Source of the DNA: Schizophyllum amplum
Taxonomy: Eukaryota; Basidiomycota; Agaricomycetes; Agaricales; Schizophyllaceae
DNA: 64,000 nucleotides
Assembly: GCA_007026445.1 (NCBI GenBank)
Contig: VDMD01000002.1
Coordinates: forward strand, 1,984,001-2,048,000
Direction: 5' to 3'
Numbering within the stretch: position 1 is the first letter of the stretch; every line of letters begins with the position of its first letter. Positions 31,166 through 44,181 of this stretch are shown piece by piece. The translations under genes were made by a program, and so were the position numbers. Under the pieces are notes generated by a model. The model was given only the letters and a program-made list of their open reading frames with translations, did no database searches and had not been told where the DNA came from.

Positions 31166-34100
31166 ATGGACGAGCTACAGGCTCACGAGGATCCAATGCT
31201 ACGCGGCCACGTCCGCACCCTCCTGCTCGACTACGTGCTTGAACACATAACGACAGACTATATCGAGTACTCAGAGAACCTCGTCAACCAGGTATTGCCT
31301 CCGCATACGTGAAGAGCTCACGGCGCGATCAGATTCTAGCTGATATCTGGATACCTTACGCAAGTACCGGTATACGACACCAGCTCCTTACGTCTGCATG
31401 TGGATGCCGACCCTTTGGACAATTTTCTGCGCCGCCACAACGCCGAATCTTTGACCTTCGAAGAGAAATTGCAGATTGATCAGGATGTTGTGAACTTCAT
31501 CAAGAGGTCTACCAAGATCGTCCCCCGAAACAGAGCAGAAGACGCGATTTACAACGATGCATGTGCGCCATTGCCATCTCAGCTTCTCTGCAGTGAACTG
31601 ACAATCGCCCTGCATTCATAGATGAATCCGTCACGCCAAAATACAGACCTCCGACACCTGTGATTTCGCGCATCGCTCGCTTGGAAACCCCCCGACTGGG
31701 AGAATTGTCTAGCGGGCCTTTGCCAACTTTTACGGAACTTCAGTCAACCCATCCGCTGTTACCCGTCGATGTCTGCTCTGTTCCCGAGCCCGAGATCGAC
31801 GTGTCTGCATTCTTGTTAGTTTGCTCCATCGTAATCGTCAATGATGAATTCTGATCTCAGCAGAGACGTCAAATTTCAGCTTCCCGCACATGAGCTAGAG
31901 CCCGTGCGCAACCTGATCAAGTTCATTCAGACCAATCCAACCGCCCACGTCAATACTTGGCTGGACCCGCTCCGGGCGCCGTCTCCTCCTCTTTCTCGTA
32001 CGCGCTCCCCGTCTCCCTTCGAACCTATGTTCTCTCGTCTCGAGCGACCAGGCAATGGTCAACCGCCACCCCCTCCTCCAAATGTCCCTCACTCGATAGC
32101 AGACCTTCCTGGGGCTTCTTTACCGGCAATGCCCGCCGAAGAGAAGTTTGAAGGACACATTTCCAACATGGTCGCGATTGACGGATGGCGTAAGTGACCT
32201 ATTGCCCTTTGATTGGCATCTAAGCTTAGACGATCTTCACAGACACCCTGCAATCGTCTCCTTCGCCGCTCTCGACGCCGTCCACCTCTCAGGAAAATGA
32301 CCGACTAGATGAATTGTTTGAGTCTACCCCGCCCACCAGTGACCCTCATACATGTTTCGAACTTATGGGTGGGTGCTCTCAGACTTTCTTTCCTATGCCG
32401 CTGACCACACATAGATCCCGTTTTATTCCCGCGCACCGAAAGACTTGACGGGAAAGAAACCCCACGGAAGCCCCTTGGCAATGACAAAGGGTACTGACTC
32501 CGTTCCTCCCACTGTCGCATAGCCATCTGACATGGCGTTCACAGACTGCGCGCTTTTATCATGCCTTTAATTTCCGCCCGAGAGGATGAAGCCACCAAAG
32601 GAGATAAAGACTTTGGTGCACCTGAGCCTGCGCTCGCGTCACCGTGCAAATCTCTTTCGCTTGTGGACGCCGAGTCCTTTTCACTCGTGGGCGCGCCACC
32701 ATCTCCCGTTGGCCGCAAGGACCGGCTGCGGCGCTTACTTGGCGATGAAGAGCTGAGCCTTGACATCGGCAATATATACGCGAAGACCAAGGAGCACCCT
32801 GCAGACCTCATCATGAAGGACCGGCCGGACGACAAGATGAACTTGCTGATGGATGGTGACGCCTTTCTGTGCACTCGCGGCCTTCTAGTGCTGACGGATC
32901 TTCCCCTAGTTCCCGAGCTGTCACCGCCGAACGTGCATCCTGCTAATGATCTGGTCGTCCCTCAGAAGTTCACGCAGCTGCTTCCACCGTCCAAAGGGGA
33001 TAAGCAGACGAAAACTGCGCACGAATTTCTGAGGCGAGCGAAAGGCCTGCCTTCGCTGAATACCAGCTTATCCTGGATGTGCGCAGATCGCACCTCCTCT
33101 GTCTCATCCTCTGGCTGATTTTCCCAAGGCTCTTCAAGAGTGATGCGTTGCTGCCGACGCGCGACGAGGCCTGTGGCGTCGCCGCCCTGTTCGACGTGGA
33201 CCAGTTCGAGGGAACATCGCTGCAAGCCATGAACGCACGCGTCCAGGATCTTTTCAACAAGGCGTGCATCCTCGGTGGTCCCCTGATCGGCGAAGACATC
33301 TGGGATGACGCGGATCACCCGGCAATCACTCACCAAGATGAAAATCTATGGCGTGGAGATATTATACTGACCAGAGAGGAGCGGTGGCGACGGGCTGGAT
33401 ATGTGCCCACCACTGAAGATACGGGCGAGGAAGACGCGCCGTCCGCCGCTCTCGATGAGGAATCTGCGCGATCGGCTAAGCGCGTACGCACCGGCTCCGA
33501 GTCTGCTGCGTCACTCGACGCTACGGACACCGTGAAAGAGCCAACGATTGATGACTCCGGAATTATGTTACTCGACGACGACTCTCCTGCCTTTGCTCTC
33601 AATACCCAGCCTGTCAACGAGAATGTCCCGACTGACTCGACGACGATGTGGTCTGCTACAGCGAACGACGATGATCCCGGCGACCCTATGCGCGACGAAG
33701 ACAGCTTCGCTGACCGTCCCACTGCTGACTTTGGCACCATGTTCTACGTTGCTGAAGACGACCCTTTTGCTGCAGCTGGACTCGATTGCTTCCCAGACAA
33801 CGAACTACCGTACAACTATGACAACGAACGCTACACTGACAAGGAGAACATGCCGCCGCATGCGGTACCTGCTACCTACACTGCTGCAGCTGCGGGCTCC
33901 CTAAACTCACCCATCGTCAACGCGTTGCAACTGACTTTTGAACCGAGCGCACAGCATCCCACCGAGGACGAATCGCAACAATCCTTGCTCGCGCCCGAAA
34001 CTGACTACGTGGAAGAGACCCACTTCGTACCGCTTTCCTTCGAGACCGTGCAACCAAGCTCCGCACGCCAGTCACAACTGCGAACTCGCCAGAGCACGTT

Positions 34101-35291
34101 CCATGCTACGCAACCCGATGCTCCTGCTTTTTTCCCTCGCGAAGGCATTCTTGACCCTTCTTCATCATCAACCGCACGTCGTATCGTCGAGACGACCCGG
34201 CCGACATCCATAAACCGCGATTTTGTCGAGGCGGCTGATATCGAGATTGCGAATCGGTCCCTTGGAATACTGGATTTCGCCCGACTGCGTGCCAAGAAGG
34301 TTGCACCCCCCGTGCCGCCCTCGCCTCTCGTTCTCTCTCTTCCTGGGACCCCAGAGAAACCGCGCGAGCCCCCTTCGGATATCTATGATCAGAACACCCT
34401 GCGCCTGCCCACGTCGTGGACAATACCTGCGACTGTCCACCGCTATCTAGCTTGCATGGACTGTGTACAGAAGCAGGCCCTGATGCGCGGACTTCGCTCT
34501 CAAGAATGCGCCGTCGACATCGTCGAGCGCGACGATCTTGGCGGCGTGGACCTCATCCTCGACGCGCGCACTTGCGTTCTCTTCGTCTCGCTCTTATCCC
34601 TTCCAGCCAACCGCGCCGACGTCGCCTCGCGCATCGCCGCGCAGACCTGGGACTACGACCGCCTGCTCGTCATCCTCGAGGCGTACCCCGCCGCGTACGC
34701 GCGGAAGATCGACCGGCGCAGCGCGGCGCCATTCGCGTATACGAAGCCGGTGGTCGATGCGCTGAGAAAGCTGCGGCGCGATCTCAATATCGCGGAGGCG
34801 TGCGGGACGCAGCGTGAGGCGGCGGAGGTGCGTTTTGCCTTCGCGGACACGGTCTCGGAGGCGGCGTTGTTCGTGCGGCTGTTCGGGAACGAGGCGGAGA
34901 GGAGGGATGAGGGCGGCAGCGCGCTGTGGGCAGGGAGGGAGTGGCTGGATGATGAGCCATATGAGGTGCGTAGGAGTTGTGCACGCTTGGTGGTGGCTCA
35001 TGTTACACGACAGGGAGAGGCGGATGTGGCTGCTGTGAAAGGGATGAATGCGTTTGCGGCGGCCGTCATGCTGTGCCAGATGAGTTTGCAGGAGATCCTC
35101 AATATGACGCCGGAGCAACGCTCGGAGTCCTTCGCGCCTTTCGTTGGCCAGGAAAGAGTTGTCAGTTGTTTATTTTGAAGCTTGTTGGTATGATGAGGCT
35201 CACCATCCTTCAGGCGTCTTTCAATGCCGAGCTTTTAGAACGCCGACAGGAAGTTGAGACATCATCTGAGCTACTCCCACCGGTGGACTAG
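31166..35291 (+). CDS. Probable ZIP2/SHOC1-like meiotic XPF-fold protein
   Basis: Large protein of about 1,200 residues. N-terminal exons are ordinary and short (MDELQAHEDPMLRGHVRTLL, then VYDTSSLRLHVDADPLDNFL). The middle (about 33.3-34.3 kb) is acidic and disordered. The C-terminal part resembles an inactive XPF nuclease domain: DLGGVDLILDARTCVLFVSL, then TWDYDRLLVILEAYP, then FAFADTVSEAALFVRLFGNE. A helix-hairpin-helix region follows (VKGMNAFAAAVMLCQMSLQE, ILNMTPEQRSESF). This order, without an ERKX3D nuclease motif, is what I know of SHOC1/Zip2, which pairs with Spo16 to stabilise meiotic crossover intermediates. An intron near 33075-33127 is needed to join SLNTSLSW to LFKSDALLPTRDEA. Family assignment is by fold-level resemblance, not by strong sequence identity. 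An alternative is some other XPF-like scaffold. Confidence 0.55.
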
Positions 35292-36603
35292 CTAACTTTC
35301 CGATTGCTTCTGTTGCTCTGCTCAACTCAATGTAATGTGCTCGCATTGACCTTCCTATCACCTGTGGAAGCTTGAAAGTAACATCGGCCCGCAAGACTCA
35401 GTCGCGTGATGAACAGCGGCGCGGGTCGCGTCGTACTGTACGCCCTCATTTTCAGCGTGCAAGACGTTGCAGCGTCGCCCCGGTAAGCCACTTGTACCCT
35501 GTATGAGGCTACATGACGGTCTAAATTTCCAGCACTGCTCACCAGGGTCTATGTAAGGCGACGTCTGCCAACTTATCGTATCACGGTGCAGGCGTCATCT
35601 ATTGGTCAATGTCGCTCTGACCCGATGATAACACAAGATGCAGCGCCAGGAAGACCTACGCCATGCGATATAATCGGACTTCTTGACGCCATTCGTGGCG
35701 CCCCAACTCGACGCCCCGCCGTATGAAACTCGAGCCACGCCTCCTCCATGCACGTACAGCGCGAGACTCATCCTCAAATTATGTATATACTATGTTGTTG
35801 CTAGTAACTCAAGAGAAGAAGTGCAGCTTGACGACAACCGGTGCCAGAAGGATCGCCTGTGTTTAGCTCGGATTGCAGATCTGTTCGGCTGAAATAATCA
35901 ATTGTACCGTAAATGATGTCTGAAGAGACGTGCATGGAACAATACTGTGGTGTTGTCAGGCTACTATCATCAGTATGCGTCTCAACTCCACATAAGAGTG
36001 ACAGAGCAAACACCAGGGCTTGAAGTTGTGGGCGCGCTTCAACTCCTTCACGTGATCGAGACGGCGCATTCGGCATAATCCGGACGTCCCATCGGTGATT
36101 GAAAACGGAGGCAAACTCTCCTCTTTCATCGAATCAACTTGGTGGTGACCGATGTGCTCTGCTCGCCTTGACGGGTGACTGTTCGAAGACCTTCAAAGAA
36201 CTGCAGAGGTGAACGGGCTTCTCGGAATGGCTGCAAGAACTTGTGTGCTTGGCCGTCGCTGGCCCGCGTTATTGCGGACTGTCAAATGGGAGCCGACTTC
36301 TTCTGAGGGAAGCCTCTTTACCTGCTCCGCTCAATGACAAGCCGTCGCGCAGAACATCTTTCAGACGTGCCCAGATCTCATGGTGCGCTCGACAGCGGGG
36401 CTTGGAATGGGATATACGGCATTATTCTTGCTTGCCATGGCTTTTCATGAAGGCTGCCCGGGGTGCTCAACCTTTCTCTGCGATCGCCATCACCCTTGTC
36501 CTGTCCCCGTCAGCTACGCTTTGTTCCTGTTTTCTTGCCAATATCGACATATATAGCCACTGCGCGCCTGTTTCCTTCCTTGCTTCCCTCGCCCATCCGC
36601 CCG
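35292..36603. other. Intergenic, about 1.3 kb
   Basis: No clear gene. One spliced small frame at 35409-35620 is noted as a finding. The last 350 bp form the promoter of the cyclopropane synthase gene and are pyrimidine-rich close to the start. Confidence 0.5.
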
Positions 36604-38485
36604 ATGACGCCGTCGTCCATCGAGACGCGCCCTGGCCTTTACTCCGCGTCAATGCTCACGCTCCAAAAACGAAGGTCTCCTTTCTCTATGTCCATGTTCA
36701 GCCCAAGAGCGTCTATAACTTCCTTTGGTGCGCCCATGCCACTCATCGCGTTCCCGACGCGTTCAGCTAACGGACGCATATCAGCCCGCAAGTCGATACT
36801 GGCGGTTCTAGACGACGCGATTGCCACTGGGGTCCTTACGGTGACCGACACCGAGGGGACGCGTAGCTACGGATGCTACGAGCCCGGCTGCAATCAGGTC
36901 ACTTTGGTCGTCACGAACGACAACTTCTGGCTACGAATGTTGCTGTATGTGCATCGGGTGCTGTCCATATTCAGCTTGCTCATCTTCAATACAGCTCTGC
37001 GGACCTCGGATGTGAGTCTTTTGATGCGCGTAGATGCCTGCAGTCAACTCACCACTCCCCCAGTCAGCGAAGCATACATGATCGGCGACGTTCAAGTGGA
37101 TAACCTACGAAATGTCATGAAGGTGCGCGCGCCCAAGTATTTTGCTGCCGATGGTGCTCAGCGACCCGCAGCTATGGATAGACAACCAATCCGGGATGGA
37201 GCGTTCACTATCATCGACCTTCTCCCGATTATCGTCAGCAACATCGGCGCTATATAATGGACTCATGGGTCAGACCCGCGCCAACTCAAGGCTCAATGTC
37301 ATCGCGAGTTATGATCAATCAAATGAATTGTTCAAGGTGCATATATATTGGTTTTCGACACCCACCCGCTTACCGGCTGCTTCCCAGGCATTCCTGAGCA
37401 CAGAGATGATGTACTCGTGTGCGCTCTGGGGCGAGGAAGAAGGAGGCGTACGCGGCGACATGGTGTCTGGCCCTACGCCAGGCGATCTCGAAGCAGCCCA
37501 GCGGCGCAAGATCCATCATGTTCTACAAAAAGCACGCCTCCAGCCAGGCCACCGTATACTCGAGTTCGGAACGGGATGGGGCGCTCTCGCCATCGTTGCC
37601 GCTGTCGAATACGGCTGCGAGGTCGATACAATCACCCTCTCCGTTGAACAGAAACGTTTGGCGGAAGGGCGTATACGAGAAGCCGGCGTCGAGGGGAAAA
37701 TCCGGGTGCACCTTCTCGACTATCGCGAAATCCCGGCGGAGTTTGAGAAGGCTTTCGATGCATTCATCAGCATTGAGATGGTAGAAGTGCGTGTTCTGTT
37801 TTGTACCTTTATGCTGCACCTTCGGACTAACTCCTCCCTTGCAGCATGTCGGCGCGAAGCATTACAACACCTACTTCAAGCTGATTGATTTCGCGCTCAA
37901 GTCACGCGATGCCACTGCTGTAATCAGCTCCTCTACGTTCCCGGAGTCACGATACTCTACGTACCAGTACGTTCTCTATTTACACAACGGCGGATAGGTG
38001 TGCTTACCGTACGCCAGGGCGGAGGACTTCATGCGCCGTTATATGTGGCCAAATTCATGCTTACCGAGCGCGACCGCCATTGTCACGGCTGCCCACAGCG
38101 CATGTAGTGGGAGGTTCACTCTGGACTCTGTCGCGAACCACTCTGCTCGTAAGTCGTGCATATGTCCCCATTTATTGGCCGCGGTACTGACTTTCGTCAG
38201 ATTACCCGCGGACGCTGCGAGAGTGGGACAGGCGTTTGGATGCCAACCTCACTCGGGACTTGGTATCCAAGGACTTTCCGAGTCTGACAGATAACGAGGG
38301 CGACTACGACGCCTTCAAGCGTAAATGGAGATACCTTTTCGCATATGCGAGCGCAGGGTTTGCGAGGGGCTATATTACATGCCATATGTGGACCTTCGTG
38401 CGCGGGGTACGTCCATACATTGCATTCAGTCCAACTACCGACTCACTTCACATTGCAGAGTGATATACCGGAACCGTGCGACTGA
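36604..38485 (+). CDS. Cyclopropane-fatty-acyl-phospholipid synthase-like methyltransferase
   Basis: SAM-dependent enzyme of the CFA synthase family, which adds a methylene across double bonds of lipid acyl chains. N-terminal exon: ISARKSILAVLDDAIATGVL, TVTDTEGTRSYG, VTLVVTNDNFWLRMLL. A 17-nt exon (36995-37011) then supplies SADLGF before SEAYMIGDVQVDNLRNVMK. Further on: ARLNVIASYDQSNELFK-like block (SRLNVIASYDQSNELFK), AFLSTEMMYSCALWGEEEGG, SAM-binding ILEFGTGWGALAIVAAVEYG (GTGWG), FDAFISIEMVEHVGAKHYNT, EDFMRRYMWPNSCLPSATAI, HYPRTLREWDRRLDANLTRD and the final exon SDIPEPCD. About ten introns. Start is uncertain: Met at 36604 or in-frame Met at 36688/36694. No signal peptide seen. Confidence 0.85.
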
Positions 38486-38983
38486 AGCAGCAGGCTCTGT
38501 ACTTCCAATGGCGTATGAGGCGTATCCTTACCTTCCTTTTCCGTATTGATGATACCTGCCGTGCGCTGCTGGAAATTTTCCTGCTTCCTCACGAACTCTT
38601 ATCGCTGCTACCTGAATACTATAGTCCAGAACATTTGTTCAGTTTACTCCAGCTCATCAAATCATACGTATAGCTCATGTACGACCTTCTACTAATCTGT
38701 TTTCCCTCTTAATTTGTGAGGCGGTGCTTTCGTTGTTTGTTTCCACTTAGCCTCCGCATGCCCTCTTTCCCTCCTTCACTTACGGCTAGCATAGCGTATC
38801 AGATGTGGAAGGACAACTTTCGCCATTGTTTTCCGCTTTAGGGGTGCAATGAATGACAAATCACATGGCAGGACCGGTTCTCCGGCGCGCCTAATTCCGC
38901 TTGGACAGGCGCGCTTACTGCTTGCGCCGCCACCAACATCAAGGTGCTCCATACGACAGAGCTCTATCGCGGTACACAAAGGC
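38486..38983. other. Intergenic, about 500 bp
   Basis: CFA synthase 3' region and PEX14-like promoter; nothing recognised. Confidence 0.5.
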
Positions 38984-40423
38984 ATGTCCGACGAAGGACA
39001 TAACTCCAGCGGCGCTGCTCCAGTCGATTCTGCTCCTGCCTCCGTGTCGCACAATGAGGGCGAGTCCTTCAGGAACTCTTCACCAGCAGCACCACCTACA
39101 GAGCCTGCGGGGTCGGAAGAGAGCGCACCGAGCACCCTCTCCGACGTAGCTGCAAGCGCAGACAAGACCGGCCTGCTTGACCGCGCTCGTCAATTTCTAG
39201 CGTCGCCGCAGATACAGCAGCAGGACGAGGCGGGGAAGCGGAGGTTCTTGGCCGAGAAGGGTCTGGGAGAGGAGGATATCAAGACGCTTATGCGTGAGCC
39301 AGTGAGTACCGAATTGCTGCTGAGCAACACTTATGATGCTAACTATCTGTACAGTCCGGTCAGCAGCAGCTGCTTCCGCCACCGAGGACGTATCCTCAGC
39401 CGCCTCCGTCTAACCTGCCCGGCCTGCTGCTCGCTGCGGCGCGAATACTCACATGGGTGGCGGGAGGCTCTGCGATGCTGTTGCTCGTGTACTATGTGCG
39501 TTTGCGCCTCGGTGGTCCCCACTGTGTGAGCTGATCATCCCGCCAGCGCTTCTTCCTCCCCCGCATCGTACGCACGGCTGCGTCGCGCAAGGGCATCATC
39601 ACGCACCAGCGAAAGTTGATGGAGCGCTTCAATGATTCACTGAAGACAATGAAGGACGCGCAGAAGGAGGACCTGAAGGACCTCCCGCGCCCGGATCCCA
39701 ATGTCGAACCGGAGTTATATAGGGACTGCCGTTCGGTGAAGGCGGCGCTGCTGCGGGGCGAGGTGGAACTTGTGGAGATGGCGAATATGCCAACGGTGAC
39801 GCTGCTGCGGTGTGCGATAGAGGAGCTAAGGGGGCCGGGGAGGGAGGAGGAGCTGCCGACGACGGAGGATATCTTCCGGGTATTGGAGGGCAGGATCCCA
39901 TGGCTGTTGTGTGAAGATGGTCTGCTATTTGAGGTATGCTTATGTGGCAATTTGTATGGTTTTCGCTTACGTTTTCGTTCAGGGGCGTCTATGGGAGACA
40001 CTCAATACGTGTTCCCTCTTCGCGGAGTCTGAGGATGCGCAAGGGTTGCAGCGATGGGGCTATGTGCCCACGGAGGCTCCGCCCACGCCGCCTATCCTGA
40101 CCTCCCTCGAGACCCTGACGGCAAGCTTGACGAACCTGCCCGAAGAGACAGAGAACAGGCCCTGTCAACGTACAATGCAGACGCTCAGCGACTTTACTGG
40201 CTACCTCAGCTCGCAAGTGTACACGCCGTTCCGCACGACGGTGGCGCATTATGGCATGAGCTCTTCTGGGAATCTCGGGCCGGTGGAGGAGGATATGAGG
40301 AAGGAGATCAGGGCGTTGAAGGGGCTGGTGCTGAATCGGTGGGTGAAGAGGTAGCTTCCTACTGTGCGCTGGCTGACATGACTTCCCAGGCGTACGTTCA
40401 TACCCTTCTATGGTCCTAGATAG
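38984..40423 (+). CDS. PEX14: PEX14-like peroxisomal import docking protein
   Basis: Component of the peroxisomal membrane docking complex that receives cargo-loaded Pex5. The N-terminal domain is DRARQFLASPQIQQQDEAGK, RRFLAEKGLGEEDIKTLM, matching the Pex14 three-helix fold that binds WxxxF motifs. A proline-rich segment (LLPPPRTYPQPPPSNLPG) follows, then a hydrophobic segment LLLAAARILTWVAGGSAMLL, as in Pex14, and a coiled-coil-like region (HQRKLMERFNDSLKTMKDAQ). The C-terminal half (YVPTEAPPTPPILTSLETLT, MRKEIRALKGLVLNR) follows. The final exon is uncertain: a GTGGGT...CAG intron leads to a stop at 40421, giving RTFIPFYGPR, which I prefer; otherwise the frame ends WVKR at 40354. It could be the related fungal Pex14/17 (Pex33) instead. 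Confidence 0.75.
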
Positions 40424-41681
40424 GCGTGTAGCTACACTGCGAACCGCGTTTTTTCTACCACGTAGTAACGATTGCAAACATCACGGAGTGATCTCGCGAG
40501 CATTACCAGGAAGTGGCGAACAAACCATTCTGAGTAGTATTGCAGGTGCTACAGGCTTGCTTGCACACATGGTCCCACTCAGGTCCCAGTGATGGTCATC
40601 AATGGGGCGTTGGTCGATGCCGACGACCCCAACGCACATCGTCGCCACCGTCGCAACATCGTCTGCGAGCATCGCCGCTGTTTTCAACGCTGCTTTCAAT
40701 GTCCATCTTCATTTCCCAGGCTCCAAGTGTACTTGTGGGTAGTGAATTGATTCAACAGGACAGACTACTAGTACGTAGATGGCAGTGGGAGGGAGATTAT
40801 AGCGAAGGGAGGGACGCAGGGCCCCATCGAGCGAAGAGCAGCATCGCTAGGTGACGCGCCAGCGGTCATCTCCAGCTAGTGTAACTTGACCAGATCATCT
40901 TCATGGCTGAGGTGGTGATTAGTATAAGGTAAGACCGGTCAGTGTGAAGACACACCTTCAGAGCGTGAATATGCGTTGTCGGCCTTGTCAGGGCTATGCT
41001 AGCGAGCGACGTGCTCGGAGCCGCGCATTGATAGGATTGCCCTGGGATTGCCGGCGCTTCATTCCCACTCGACAGCCTAGATGGTGAACGTCCGTCACGT
41101 CGACGGCGTCGATTCTGCAGGTCAGCGTAAGGCTGGTGAGGACTGGTGCGACACCGTCGCGGGGGAAGGCAAGACGCAAATTTTCACAAGTCCCAATCTG
41201 TACCTGACCGGTTCAGGTCCAGCCCTGCGAGCACATGCGCCGGGGGCCGCGGGCCGGGATATTTCTACAGGTCAGAAACGACGGCACTGCGTGTAATGGT
41301 TTGTTCAGCCATTACAGGGTAGAGCTAAGAACACGTCGCTAAGAAACACTGATACTACCACGAAGAGTTTGGCAAGTTACTACCACACAGAAACCACCTG
41401 GTTTGACGTGTAGCGCTGCGATGTATTATATGTCATTGTCTGCCATCTGGTACTGCCTGGGCTGCCTGGACTCTCTGGTGCAGCCTGGCCTAAGATCCGC
41501 GGACTTGTGAGATCCCCGTGGGGTGCCTATTGCGGGGCAAGTGGCACGTGCGCGCATCAGAACGACGTCACCCGTCTGGTCCTGGACGCGTCGATTGGGG
41601 ACCGACGATTCTTGCCATTCTCACTCCAAACGGCCATCATCTCGTCCGCCGCCTGACCGCCGCATCGCATCGATAGCAGCA
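40424..41681. other. Intergenic, about 1.26 kb
   Basis: No gene recognised on either strand. A near-palindromic CCTGACCGGTTCAGGTCC lies at about 41200. The last 300 bp presumably include the GLC3 promoter. Confidence 0.5.
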
Positions 41682-44181
41682 ATGCCCACCGCGCCCCTCG
41701 ACCCAAAGGCCGTGCTTGAGGTCGACGGCTACCTCGAGCCCAACGTTCCCGCCATCGTACATAGGCACGACCTCTTCAGGCAGTGGAAGGACAAGATTGA
41801 GCAGCACGAGGGCGGCTATGAGGGCTTCTCGACGGGGTACAACAAGTTCGGGCTGATTCTGCAGGCGAACGGAGACGTCGTCTACCGCGAGTGGGCGCCG
41901 AACGCGACGGAGGCGTACCTCATTGGGGACTTCAGTGAGTATTGGGGATGCAGGCTCGCTGTGGTATGCTCACGCGGGAACAGACAACTGGAACCGTATC
42001 AGTCACCCCATGAAGAAGGACAACTACGGCGTCTGGGAGATCACGGTCCCTGCAAAGGACGATGCCTGCGCCATCCCGCACGACTCCAAGCTGAAGGTGC
42101 GCGGCGCGTCCGTGTAGTCGTCATCTGCGTGCTAAATTTGCTCCTGCAGATCTCCCTGATTTTGCCGCACGGGCAGCGCGTTGAACGCCTTCCTGCTTGG
42201 ATCAAGCGCGTCACCCAGGACCTCAGCGTCTCCCCCGTATACGAAGCGCGCTTTTGGAATCCCCCCGCTTCCGAGAAGTACCAGTTCAAGAATGCTCGTC
42301 CACCCAAAGCCGATAATGTGCGCATATACGAGGCGCACGTCGGCATCTCGACGTCGGAGGGCCGAGTGGGCACGTACAAGGAGTTCACGCAGAACATCCT
42401 GCCGCGCATCAAGGACCTCGGCTACAATGTCATTCAGCTTATGGCTGTTATGGAGCATGCCTACTATGCATGTATGTACTCGGCCACTCCGCTGTGCATT
42501 TGGGTACTCACGACTGTTTAGCCTTCGGATACCAGGTCACCAACTTCTTCGCTGCCAGCTCTCGTTATGGCACCCCGGAAGAGCTCAAAGAGCTTGTCGA
42601 CACCGCCCACGGCATGGGTCTGACCGTGCTACTCGACATTGTTCACTCGCATGCCTGCAAGAACGTGCTCGACGGGCTCAACGAGTTCGACGGCACGGAC
42701 CACCAGTACTTCCACGGAGGCGCCAAGGGCAAACATGAGCTTTGGGACAGTCGTCTCTTCAACTACGGCGCCTACGAGGTCCTGCGCTTCTTGATGAGCA
42801 ACTTGAGGTTCTGGATGGAGGAGTACCAGTTTGACGGTTTCCGCTTCGACGGTGTTACGAGTATGATGTACACGCACCACGGTATCGGGGCAGGCTTCTC
42901 GGGCGGCTACCATGAGTACTTTGGCGAATCTCAGGATGTGGAAGCTGTTGTATACTTGATGCTGGTGAGTGAAATTCCACCAGAGACGCACCAATATTGA
43001 AGTAGAGCGTACAGGCCAACGATGCCGTCCACACCATGTACCCGACCTCATTGACAATAGCTGAGGATGTCTCTGGCATGCCGCTGCTGTGCATTCCGAC
43101 CGACAAGGGTGGCGTTGGCTTCGACTACCGCCTGTCTATGGCCGTCCCGGACATGTGGATCAAGCTGCTCAAGCACAAGGCGGACGACGAGTGGGACTTG
43201 GGCAACATCGTCCACACTCTCGTTAACAGGCGCCACGGGGAGAAGAGCATTGCGTATGCGGAGAGCCACGACCAGGCTTTGGTCGGAGACAAGACACTTG
43301 CGTTCTGGCTTATGGACAAGGAGATGTGTACGTTTGAGCTACTGGGAATGTTGTTGCGAGGCGGCTGACAAGGTTGCAGACACCCATATGTCTGATTTGA
43401 CGCCTATGACGCCCGTCATCGCTCGCGGGATGGCCTTGCACAAGATGATTAGGTGCGTTGGCTGTTGGTGGCATCAATGTTCGTTTGCTGACAGTGTACA
43501 GGCTCTTGACCCACTCTTTGGGCGGCGAGGGCTACCTGAACTTTGAGGGCAACGAATTCGGACATCCTGAGGTAAGACCCGCAAGATATTCGCTTGCATG
43601 TCGCTGACTTCCGGCAAAAGTGGCTTGACTTCCCTCGGGAGGGCAATGGCAACTCATTCCATTACGCGCGTCGGCAGTGGAATGTTGTGGACGACCCCGT
43701 GCTGCGGTACAGATACCTAAACAACTTTGACCGGGCTATGAACCGGGCCGCAGGGAAGTACCGCTGGCTCGAAGCGCCTCAGGTGCGAATTGATGGCCTC
43801 GAGATTCGACCGCCCGCTGATCTCATGTCTTCATACAGGCCTACGTCTCGTTGAAGCACGATGGCGACAAGCTCATCGTATACGAGCGCGCGGGCCTGGT
43901 CTTCATCTTCAACTTCAACCCCACGCAGAGCTTCGCGGACTACCGCATTGGCGTCGAGGACCCGGGCGAGTACCGCGCGATCCTCAGCAGCGACGAGAAG
44001 GACTATGGCGGCTTTGCAAACATCTCGATGGCCACGACATACCACACGACGCCGATGGAGTGGAATGGGCGCAAGAACTGGATGCATGTAAGTGGATGGA
44101 CTGGCGAGTGGTGTGTGTCCGAATTGAATGCAGTTGCAGATTTACATCCCGTCGAGGACGTGCTTGGTGTTGGCTAAGTGA
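41682..44181 (+). CDS. GLC3: 1,4-alpha-glucan (glycogen) branching enzyme
   Basis: Transfers alpha-1,4 chains to form alpha-1,6 branches in glycogen. The N-terminal CBM48-type module is visible as [32 protein letters not shown] then [20 protein letters not shown]. The GH13 barrel follows: [69 protein letters not shown]. Next is [18 protein letters not shown] with the nucleophile Asp, [12 protein letters not shown] with the acid/base Glu, and [14 protein letters not shown] with the third catalytic Asp. Later segments [17 protein letters not shown] and [20 protein letters not shown] are diagnostic of branching enzyme. Last exon [13 protein letters not shown]. About ten introns, all GT-AG. Confidence 0.95.
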
